In this document: positions 1-9,382 of the stretch, piece after piece | How the letters are laid out: the number at the start of each line of letters is the position of its first letter | How positions within the stretch are numbered: the stretch's first letter is position 1 | Origin: Sergeia podlipaevii | Lineage: Eukaryota; Euglenozoa; Kinetoplastea; Trypanosomatida; Trypanosomatidae | NCBI GenBank assembly: GCA_030849805.1 | Contig: JASANZ010002129.1 | Coordinates: forward strand, 1-50,681 | DNA length: 50,681 bases | Direction of reading: 5' to 3' | Notes under the pieces: model-generated | What the model saw: only the letters and a program-made list of their open reading frames with translations | Databases searched by the model: none | What the model was told of the DNA's origin: nothing | Translations under genes and position numbers: made by a program

Positions 1-2342
1 TGTGTGTCTTTGTACATGTGGCGGTGTGCACAAGGGCAAATTTTATATGTGTGTGTGTGTGATTGTTTTTTTTTCTTTTTGACTCGTAAGTCTTTCTTTT
101 ATTATTATTATTGCCAGCTATTTGAGGACTTCAGGCACGTTGGATGAAGATTACACTTTTTTCTTTACGACTGTTCTTTTGTAACCTGATTCTCTATTTA
201 CAAATGTAAATGGGTATCTATCAGGTCGTATGAGGCTCAACACCAGCTATATATGCTTATGCATTATTTTCTCTTCTACTACTTTTTTTCCTTCTAAATT
301 TTTCTCTTACTCCTTGGCTTCTTGCTGCCATCATTCAGTAAAACCAACTTTCCAGCATTCATGCCAGCGCGCCTTGAGAATGTATTGGCCTGAATAGGGA
401 GAAGGAAAAAAATATATACGTGGCTGTCTTTGTTAATATATACATTTTTCTGCGACTATTCACTCTTTTTCTTTTCTTACCCTTCAACTGAAACAAACAA
501 AACAAAAAGGCGATGTCAGCAGTTTCAACCGAAGGGGAGGAAAAGCAAAGCATGCTCAACTCACTACCAGAAGATCGTTTCACTTATACACCAGAGACGG
601 AGGGAAAGAAGACACGTAACTGTTCGAAGCAACACAAAGAAATATCACATACATTTTTTTATCATATTTTCTTTTTTATATGACTTAAAGAAAAGAAACC
701 GTTGAAAAAAGGGGGCCTTTGTACAACTGTAAGATATAGCTTGAAAACAACTGAGAGAAAAGTACCTTGCTCCTCTTTTTCTTGTTTTCTTTCGGCCTTT
801 TTTTTTGTTTTTTTATTTTATTTTTATGTTGTTCTTCGTCAGTGTGCTTCTCTAGCCATGTGTGCGCGTGTGGCATCTATACACATTTATGCTGTGAAGA
901 TTTCAGTCTACCTAGCTACTTCTTTTTTAAAAAAGTTTTCTTTGCCTTTGCACTCGTCTTTTTTATTACTATTTTTTTTTTTGTCAGAGGATTTCACTGT
1001 GTCGTTTCGGTGCGCACGTACACGCCAAACCATGATAAGATGCGAAAAAAAAAAAAATGAATATGAAGAGAGAAAGAGCGTACTTTATGAATGAGGAAGA
1101 AAAAGAGAAGCCATATCCCCCTCTCCCTTTAGGATGTGCACGTAGTGTTATGAACCTTTCTGTTGTAGCTCACTTGCTTAAAACGCTGGTGGTTTTCTAC
1201 TATGCTGCAATGAGGTCCTACTGGTATTGCTATTTTATTTTATTTTTTTAGTATGATTACTATCTGCTTTTCTTTTCTTTATCTTTTTTATGTGTGCGTT
1301 TTTTTTTGTTTTTTTCACTCTTTTTTTTTTTTTTTTTTGGACAAAATGTGTTAAGAACACGATTCCTGCTAGAAAGAAAGCGAATGACAAAAAAAAAATG
1401 GAGAGAAAGCGAACTATATATGAATAAAGAAAAAGAAAATGAGAGGTGGGGAATATTAGCAAGGCTGTAGAAAGTGTGTGCTCTATTTACGATACGAATA
1501 TATATTCGTAAGATAGATCATTATTTAGATGAGCACGTCTCCATATTTTCTTTTTTTTTTTGCCTTTCGAAGGAAAAAAGAAAAAGAAAGAACGTTGCCC
1601 ATAAAAAAAGTTTTAAAATACATGATTTTGACCACTTCGGGGGGTGCGGGAGAATGCAACGTGCAGTGGAGTGTATATATATTTCTTTTTTGTACAACTT
1701 TTCTCTCTGATTAACTTGTACGCCACTTTTGCTTAAATTCTCTCTCTATTCCTTTCCCAAATTTATCTCTCCTTATTTTTTTTTCCTTTTCTCTCTCATT
1801 CTTTATACGTCTTTTTTTTTTCTTTTTTTTCTTTTTTTGTGCGTATGCACACATGATTTACTTACCATACATTGTTAGAATTTAAGCTATATATTTATCT
1901 AGTACTATACACTAGCGCTTAGCTCGCCTTTTTTTTTCGTTGTGCTATTTTGCATTTTTTTTGTTGTTAAGAAACAACTAACAATACCCTCTTTTGAGGT
2001 TATCAACCGTCTTTAGGTGGCATTTTTTTTTTAACCCCCTTTACCGCGCAACAAAGCACAAAAGGAGAAACAAACAGAAGAAAAAGCACTCACTCACTCA
2101 CTCGACTATTTCCTGAAGTGCATATCTGATATATTGTCTATCTCTCACGTCCTATTTATATCTTGATTTACTTCATTCGATACCTGAGTACTGTATATTT
2201 ACATATATATTTACATATATATATATACAATTGTAGTTAGTCAGCACATTTTCTACATCGATACTATATCGTCATCACACGCGCACACACACACACATAC
2301 ATACATACACACTGGCTTCTTTTTTTTTTTTTCTTTGCATCC

Positions 2343-2855
2343 AAGTTTTTCAGTAGCACCAGAAAGAAAGAAAGTTTGTTGCCTCTCCTTTTTTCTCTCT
2401 CTTTCCTTCCCTCATTCATTCTTGATCATTATTTTTTTTTTTTTACTTTATATTGTTTTGTGTGAAGTGTTAGGTAGTTCCAGTTCCTGCATATAGGTGT
2501 CTCGCGTCTTTGTACTACCAATATATTTTTTTTTTCACTTTTTTTTATTGTGTGTGTGGCAGGTGATTTGACTTTTTTTATTGTTGTTTAAGGCGCCTNA
2601 AGTTTTTCAGTAGCACCAGAAAGAAAGAAAGTTTGTTGCCTCTCCTTTTTTCTCTCTCTTTCCTTCCCTCATTCATTCTTGATCATTATTTTTTTTTTTT
2701 ACTTTATATTGTTTTGTGTGAAGTGTTAGGTAGTTCCAGTTCCTGCATATAGGTGTCTCGCGTCTTTGTACTACCAATATATTTTTTTTTTTCACTTTTT
2801 TTTATTGTGTGTGTGGCAGGTGATTTGATTTTTTTTATTGTTGTTTAAGGCGCCT
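2343..2855. repeat. Direct 256-bp duplication flanking a single N (probable assembly join)
   Basis: Positions 2343-2598 and 2600-2855 are almost the same sequence, separated only by the N at 2599. The visible differences are T-run lengths (13 versus 12, and 10 versus 11) and one C/T change near the end. Both copies begin with the same AAGTTTTTCAG and end with AAGGCGCCT. This is the pattern left when two overlapping contig ends are joined with a placeholder N instead of being merged. Confidence 0.85.
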
Positions 2856-3042
2856 GTCTATTTGCCTCTCTCCCTCTCTCTCTCTTTTTTTTTGGATAGG
2901 AACGTACCGTTGCCACAGTACTGTCTTTTTCTTTTCATTATTGAGCATTTGTAAGCGGCCTCTTTTTTTTTCTCACTTTTACAAGAAGCTTTTTCATATT
3001 AGCAAGAAACAACAATAGTTTCTTATTTTAAAAGCACTTACT

Positions 3043-3082
3043 TTTTTTTTATTTCTATTTTATTTATCTATTTATTTAAAAG
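3043..3082 (+). promoter_or_regulatory. Candidate trans-splice acceptor for the first CCCH gene
   Basis: A T-rich tract runs into an AG at 3081-3082, nine bases before the ATG at 3092. An earlier option is the T-rich tract ending in an AG near 2990. No ATG occurs between that point and 3092, so either choice gives the same start codon. Confidence 0.4.
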
Positions 3083-3091
3083 CTGTTTACC

Positions 3092-4651
3092 ATGTTCCAG
3101 ATGGATATCGCTAACAGTGCTGGCAACCAACAAATGGTTTTCCGCAACAACCAACCTCAAACCCAGCCGCAGCAACAGCAGCAGGTATTCCCCCAGCAGT
3201 ACAGCTACCCTCAGCAGCAGCAGCAAACACAGCAGCAACAGACGCAGCAGCAGCAGTCACAGCAGCCGTCCTACTTTGCCTACAACACAAACAGTTCTGG
3301 CAGTGACAGCAAAGCCGCTGTCAATTTCGTGCAGCAGACCCCTGCGCAGTACATGCAGGCCCCACAGCAGCAGATGTTCCAGTACAGCTACCCTCAGCAG
3401 CAGCAGCAGCAGGCACAGTACCCAAACAACAGCCAGTACTTCCAGGACAACGTGCGCTACCAGGCGAGCAACTCTCAGCAGGGAAGTTACATGGGCGGCG
3501 GCTATATCGGGAGTGGCGGCAACAGTGGCAGCTACATGGGAGGCAGCAATTATATGGGAGGCAGCCCCAACCAGCGCTATCATCGTGGAGGTCGCCGGCA
3601 GTACGTGCCCCACGGCAACAACAACTACGGCCAATATCGCCAGGTGCACAACAGCCACTTCTACAACCAGCAGCACCACAACAGCAGCAACAACGCCGTA
3701 CCTGAGAAGACACCGACATTGCGTGTCATGCATCCCAGCACCAAGAAGGTGATGAGCATCAAGCTTAACCGCATCTACAGCACCATGGCGGATCTTCGCC
3801 CGCAGCTTCACAACCAGGACATGGAGAACAGCCGCGCTAGTAACAACAGTGCCAACAAGGTGAACTCTCCAGTAACGCTTCAGCTGTGCCTCGACTTTCT
3901 CAGCCCCCGTGGATGCATGCACGGCAGCGGCTGCGATAAGGTTCACGTAGCAGGCGTAGAGTACATGTGGGAGCCTGTGTCGCCGACAGCTACCACAAAC
4001 GACAGGGGGCTCTCTACGTATGAGCCTGGCTTCACTGTCTACTGCTACGAGCCCTCTCTGATTCGCTACTACACCATTCCATCCGAGTCCATCACCGTGA
4101 CGAAGGGAAGCCAGGAGTACGTGAACATGTTTAACGAGCACGGAAACAATTTCAAGATGAAGTTTAAGCTGTGCGAAAGCATCCTGGAAGGGAAAGAGTG
4201 CGAGCTCAGAGAGGAGTGTCCTGACATTCACTGCTCCATCAAGGATATTGAGAGCCTCAGCACCAAGATTGCTAGCGAGACGCACATCAACAAGGCGGAG
4301 GCAATGACCGGAGTGCCCCGCCTGCCCGCAGAGATGACTGTACGTGTTTTTGATCAGAACAGCTTCGATGTCTACCATGACTATCCGGGCACAAACGTGC
4401 TCATTACGGAAGGCGCCAAGACGTACGCTAAGTACTACGAGCAGGAAATGTTCATCCCTACCCGCAAACGCATGCAGCACTGCGCTCACTTCCGTCTCAA
4501 GGACATGTGCCGCCTCGGTGAGAACTGTCGCTTTTTGCATGTGCTGCCAACTGCTGAGGAACTCCAGAGCAAGGCTGCTGCTGCTGCCGCTAGCGAGCAG
4601 GCGGGGGAGGAGCGCTACCCAGAGCAGGACACCAGCGAAAATGAGGAGTAG
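3092..4651 (+). CDS. Triple CCCH zinc-finger RNA-binding protein
   Basis: This 519-residue protein probably binds mRNA and controls its stability or translation, as many trypanosomatid CCCH proteins do. Residues 1-200 are low complexity and rich in Gln, Ser, Tyr, Gly and Asn, with a short RGG-like basic patch, and look disordered or prion-like. Three zinc fingers, all C-x8-C-x5-C-x3-H, begin at about C266, C361 and C464. Each is preceded by a 30-40 residue strand-rich segment of similar pattern (hydrophobic-x-V, then often a Pro and T-x-G), so the protein is built from three segment-plus-finger modules. The C-terminus is Ala/Glu-rich. The ATG at 3092 is the first after the likely splice acceptor. 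The gene at 42215 has the same plan and may be a paralogue. The CCCH assignment is firm; the target RNAs and exact orthologue are unknown. Confidence 0.87.
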   Translation: MFQMDIANSAGNQQMVFRNNQPQTQPQQQQQVFPQQYSYPQQQQQTQQQQTQQQQSQQPSYFAYNTNSSGSDSKAAVNFVQQTPAQYMQAPQQQMFQYSYPQQQQQQAQYPNNSQYFQDNVRYQASNSQQGSYMGGGYIGSGGNSGSYMGGSNYMGGSPNQRYHRGGRRQYVPHGNNNYGQYRQVHNSHFYNQQHHNSSNNAVPEKTPTLRVMHPSTKKVMSIKLNRIYSTMADLRPQLHNQDMENSRASNNSANKVNSPVTLQLCLDFLSPRGCMHGSGCDKVHVAGVEYMWEPVSPTATTNDRGLSTYEPGFTVYCYEPSLIRYYTIPSESITVTKGSQEYVNMFNEHGNNFKMKFKLCESILEGKECELREECPDIHCSIKDIESLSTKIASETHINKAEAMTGVPRLPAEMTVRVFDQNSFDVYHDYPGTNVLITEGAKTYAKYYEQEMFIPTRKRMQHCAHFRLKDMCRLGENCRFLHVLPTAEELQSKAAAAAASEQAGEERYPEQDTSENEE

Positions 4652-4866
4652 AGGAAGGGGGAAAAAAGGTGGTGGTGGTGCGTGAAGTGTGAGGTTGGTT
4701 TTATCTTTTTCTTTATAGAAAAACATATCAGCAATGACGACTACCGTTGTGCACACGTTAGGTGCATATATATATATAAGACACACACATATATATATAT
4801 TCATATATTTATATATATATATAGGCTTATCGGCACGTACACACACGAAAAGGGGAAGCGAGGAAA

Positions 4867-5053
4867 AATGGTGCGGGAGAGGGGGGGACAATGAAAAGTG
4901 CTAGCGGTGGGGGGAGAGAGAAAGAGAGAGCCAGGAGAACGAAAAGGAGAATGGAGAGNAATGGTGCGGGAGAGGGGGGGGGACAATGAAAAGTGCTAGC
5001 GGTGGGGGGAGAGAGAAAGAGAGAGCCAGGAGAACGAAAAGGAGAATGGAGAG
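4867..5053. repeat. Direct duplication of about 93 bp flanking a single N (probable assembly join)
   Basis: Positions 4867-4958 and 4960-5053 match base for base apart from a G run of 7 versus 9, and are separated only by the N at 4959. This is the same signature as the join at 2599. The simplest reading is two overlapping contig ends that were not collapsed, so the true gap is about 93 bases shorter than shown. Confidence 0.85.
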
Positions 5054-8000
5054 AAACAAAAAAGAGAACAGAACAGAGTGTATATGGAGACCAGTGAGTA
5101 GTCAACAGGTCATGAAGCCAAAAAGTAGCATGACACCTGGCCTTCTGTTCCGCTGTGTTTTCTTTTGTATTGAGCAGCATAGCGGTTTTTTTTCTTTCTT
5201 TTTTCTCTTTAGATCGCAATAATGGAGGTGGAGGGGAGGGGGGAACAAGCAAATAAGTGGAGAAGACGAAGAAAAGGAACACAAAGATTTTTTTTGATTT
5301 TTCTCCCTTTCTTATTCCACGTCATTCCTCTGGCAGAGCCACACAATATATATGCAAGCAGAAGAACTCTTTTCTTTTTGTTATTTTTCCTTTCCAGCAA
5401 TAAAAGGTAAGCAAAATAATAATGAAGGGATAGAATGCAAGAGAGAGAGAGAGTACTTCTTCTACACCACTCCAGCGTAATGAAGGAGGGAGTAATAGTG
5501 GAGCGCACACATGTGTAATTGTGTATGGCGTATGTGTGCATGTGTGTCATTCCCCCCCCCCCCCTTACCTTCTCTCTTTTTTTTTTTTTTATAACACAAG
5601 GTACAGTACATTTGAAGTACTTTTCAACAAAGAAGTGGAGGAAGAGGAAGAAGGGAGGGGGAGAGATGTAGATGGAGTCCTTTTTTATCATTTTTAAATA
5701 AAGGAGGTTATACACAGGTCAGCAAAGGGCACAAAAGTAAAACGTGACGAAGTGACCCCTCTTTCACAGCAAACTGTCTCACTGATTTCCTTCACTCCTC
5801 CCATCGGTGGTTTTTTCTAAAGTGTGTGTTTTGTTGACCTTCTTTTTTTTTTTCTCGTGCATATATAATGAAACCTTCTATAATGAATTCTCTCTCTGAG
5901 AGTGCTCTGCAGCGCTTTTACCGTCTTTTCTATAAACATATTGTTTTGGTTTTTTATTTTGTCTCATATATACATTGGAGTAAGAATGCGCGAATATGCT
6001 TAGCAGCGCAACACACATACTTGTTCGCGAATAGCGGATCCCTTTAAGGGTGATGCAGCTATTTTCTTTTTTTTTTAAAAAAAAAAAGAACACTCTGTAT
6101 ATTGGAACGAACGAAAGCCGACTCTCAATATATCAACAGCAAATATGTTTTGGTGAAAGTATATGACATGAGTGGAGGGGAGAAATATATATAATAGAAT
6201 CGTGTACACAAAAAAGATTAACAATAAAGGAGGGGGAAATGCAGAATGCTTATCATCGCTGTTCTTTTTTCCCTCCCGAGTTCATACCACAACATTTTCT
6301 TTTTTGTTGTTGTTGTGATATATGTGGTAAAATGTGCTCGCTTTTACTACTATTGTTAATGTAAGTCTCTCTCTCTTTCGCTTGTTTTTGTTTTCCTGTA
6401 GGAAGGGCGTTGCCTTAAAAATGGCACGTCAGCACCTGCTGCTCTGTTTTTTTTGTGTGTGTGTTTACCTTATTGCGTTATGTTTTCTTTTTTTTTTGTT
6501 GTTGTTGTTTTCTTCTGTAGGTTGCCTTTTTTAATCTAACGCGGTAGCTGCACGTTTGCTGAATACAGTAAGTGAGGGAAAAAAAAAAGAATATATCGCG
6601 ACCACAGTGATGCGGCTGTTGGCAGACTTACTCACATTCACACACAACCCACACTCTAGGGGAAGTTCCTGTTGTTGCCACGCCATCCCTCTTTCCCCCC
6701 CCCCCTCCTCTATCTATCAGAGCCCAGCCTTGGTTTTGTGTGAAAAGAAAGAAAAGCGCCAGGCAAGAGGAGGAAAAAAAAAGATAGAAGAGGTGCAATG
6801 AGAGGGAGGAAAGTATGAAGTACTACATTTCAGTACATATATATGTATTCTCAGACATCAACTTTCTCTCTCAGCTACGCTTTTTCAGTGCGACATGAAC
6901 TCTGTTGGAAGAAGATTCTCCTCTTAAATTTTTTTTTATTAAAGGTATTTTTCTCACTTATAGGGTGTCCTTGAGCAAACAATGAGTACGCTCGAAAAGG
7001 AAATGCATTTTGTGATGAGGGAGGGAGAGAAGGGGGGGCGGCTGGGTATTGACAACAGAAAATGGAAATACACGCGCACAAGTTACAAAGATGCATGCAG
7101 GTGCAATCTTACTTAGTTTCAATTTTGAAAAAAATCACGTTTTGTTTTTACACAATTATATTAAAGCGTTTGACGCACTATGACTTTTTTTATTAATACC
7201 AAATTAAGTGCAAACTTTTCTTTTGGGGAGGCTATTTGCGTGACAAGTTAATTTTTTTTTCTTTTATGAGTGTTTGATTTCCTTTTCTTTTTGCTTTTGA
7301 CTTTCCACCGTCTCCCCTTCAGCGACACATTTTTTTTTCTTTTACCTGGGCCATATCATTTTTCTCTCCCTTTTTTATTGTAAAAAAGTCTACAGGGTGA
7401 CATACTTTGGTGTTGTGTAGCATGAGACGGTAGTCACGCTTTTTATTATCATCTCCCCTCATTTTTTTATTATAACTTTCTTTGTGTGTCGCTTAGCCGT
7501 TGTTAGGTTTTTATTTTATTTTATCACCATTCCAGAGTGTCAGCAGTAGTTTTTTTATTATTATTATTTTTTAACATTTTATTTTATTTTTTCTTTTGCC
7601 GATGGGCATATGATATTACTTGACCTCATCATTGTACTTCTCTTATCGATCTCCCCGTTCGGTTCAAAAAAAAGAAAAGAGAAGAGGGAAAGAGTGAGTG
7701 ACAGAGAGAGGGAGTTATAACGCAGCCAAGCAATGATGGAGGGTGAGAAGGAAAAGAGAATGCTTCCTGTACTCCCCACACGTACAAAAAAAAAAAAATA
7801 GGGCGGTCAGTTCTAGTCCTCCCCCTCCCCTGTTTTGTTTATTATTATTATTATTTTATTTTTTTCATTTATTTTTATGGATTATTATTAGCATGTGTTT
7901 TCCTTTTTGAGAGGGGGGAGGGTTATGGGTGGTGTTGTTGCGTTCATACATCCATTCTATCTCTCTCGCTGAAACGAGAAAAGAAGAAGAAAAGTAAGGG

Positions 8001-8789
8001 GAGTGTATGAGAGTAGCCGTCGAAACCGAAAAAAAAAAAAAAAAAAGAGACGAGATCTCTTGCAAGAGGGGAGCTGGACGTTAGCCAAACATCGTATAAG
8101 AAACGCAAGGAAGACGTCATCCCTTGAATCGAAACGTTTATCTAAAAAAGCATCCAAGGGTGCTGTACTGTGTTATTTTTGTTTGTTTGTTTTATTTCTG
8201 TTTTTTATTATTATTCGCCCTTTGAACACACAGATCTTTTTTTGGCAGGAGTCTTTATTTTTGTATCAAAATATATGAAACCACACATGTGTCTTGGTTT
8301 CTTTCTTCTTTCTTTTTTTTCTTTGTTCTTCCTGTTCATTTCTAGGTTAAGTACAGTTGCGTGCCAAATGGCTCTGTCATACTCATAGTATCTCTCTCTC
8401 TTTTCAATATATATTTATTTATATTTACACAATTAAGGTCGCGTGTGTTTGGTGCAGTGATGATACTGAGGAGAGAAATTGAACAAAAGGAAAAAAAATA
8501 GAAAGTCATGAGAGAAATGCCCCTTAAAATGATTGTGAATAAAAGAACGAAGAGGAATACCAATAATAATAAAAAGGAAAAAGAAGAAGATGAAGAAGAG
8601 AGAGGCACGCGCGTGCCAGGATTTCTGGATGTTCTTTTGAGGACACTACCTTACGCCACCCACACACAAAAAAAAAACATGAAGACATTTTTTTTTCTGA
8701 TTTAAAGAGGTACACTTATCTTTTATATTATTATTACATTTTGAGCGGGGCATGCAATTGTAAATTGTAGCGACACTCGAGTTGCTACT

Positions 8790-8818
8790 TTGATGTGATG
8801 CATATTAAATCACATCAA
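8790..8818. other. Perfect 10-bp inverted repeat (hairpin)
   Basis: Positions 8790-8799 read TTGATGTGAT and 8809-8818 read ATCACATCAA, an exact reverse complement around a 9-base loop. It lies about 390 bases upstream of the likely splice acceptor for the next gene. If transcribed, it would sit in intergenic RNA or near the end of the preceding 3' UTR. No known element is recognised. Confidence 0.55.
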
Positions 8819-9189
8819 TCGCTCTCTGCGTTGTGACGAATTTTTTTTTTTAAATCAAAACAGCAGTACATGTGAGTGTCTTCTTGATATATACTGTGTG
8901 TTGTATATTCTCTTCACCTCCTTCTTTTTTCTCTCCTGCGTTTTTTTTTTTTCCTTTATGACTCAACCATTCCAACTGCGCAAAATGCCAGTAGCAAAAG
9001 AAAGAAGTACGCGCATACACACACTCACTCACTCACCCACGCACAAACTCATAGAGACTGCTTAGTTAGAGGTGCTTTTTTTTGTCTTCTTTTGTCTCTT
9101 TGTGCCGCTTGGTGTGTGCTCTTGTAGGCTGGCCTGCAGTTCTTCTGATCATTCGCTTTTTCAAGCTGGTGACTGCTGCTTGACTCGAC

Positions 9190-9207
9190 TTTTTTTTTTC
9201 TTTGCAG
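9190..9207 (+). promoter_or_regulatory. Trans-splice acceptor (polypyrimidine tract plus CAG)
   Basis: A T-rich tract with one C leads directly into TTTGCAG, with the AG at 9206-9207. The 175-base leader that follows contains no ATG before 9383. This supports 9383 as the true start of the ubiquitin-like protein. Confidence 0.6.
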
Positions 9208-9382
9208 TACTCAGCGGATTCTCCTGGCACTCCTACTTGCACATCGTCGCGTTCTCACACACGTACACGGGTAGAGCTCCCGTGGTATTTGCTTCAATAT
9301 ATATATATATATTAGTTTGTTATATATATACACCCCCCTTTATATTTCTCGGGGTTGCTTTTTTTTTTTTTCTTTTTGGCTC

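Larger units (their letters stand above)
1..3091. other. Non-coding AT-rich region at left edge
   Basis: No credible gene is seen. The DNA is dominated by long T runs, (TA)n around 2205-2227, CA/CATA repeats around 2279-2311 and short T-rich open frames whose composition is unlike the GC-richer genes in this window. The left part could be the 3' UTR of a gene outside the window and the right part the leader of the zinc-finger gene at 3092. It contains one N at 2599 flanked by a duplicated segment. Confidence 0.7.
4652..9382. other. Very long non-coding gap (4.7 kb)
   Basis: No gene with coding-like composition is visible on either strand. The region holds (TA)n at about 4765-4823, G-rich and GA-rich stretches, poly-T and poly-C runs, a T10-A11 tract near 6068-6088, short (TTA)n near 7843-7857, a perfect hairpin at 8790-8818, and the leader of the next gene from 9208. 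It probably combines a long 3' UTR of the zinc-finger gene with the intergenic spacer and the 5' leader of the ubiquitin-like gene. A single N at 4959 marks an assembly join. Confidence 0.7.

Noticed and set aside
3257..4891. Long minus-strand frame opposite the first CCCH gene
   Set aside because: It is a shadow of the GC-richer + strand gene, has no recognisable domain, and all other genes lie on the + strand.
9317..9382. N-terminal extension of the ubiquitin-like protein from a TTG codon
   Set aside because: It does not begin with ATG and is encoded by the T tract; the first ATG after the acceptor is 9383, right before the first strand of the ubiquitin-like fold.
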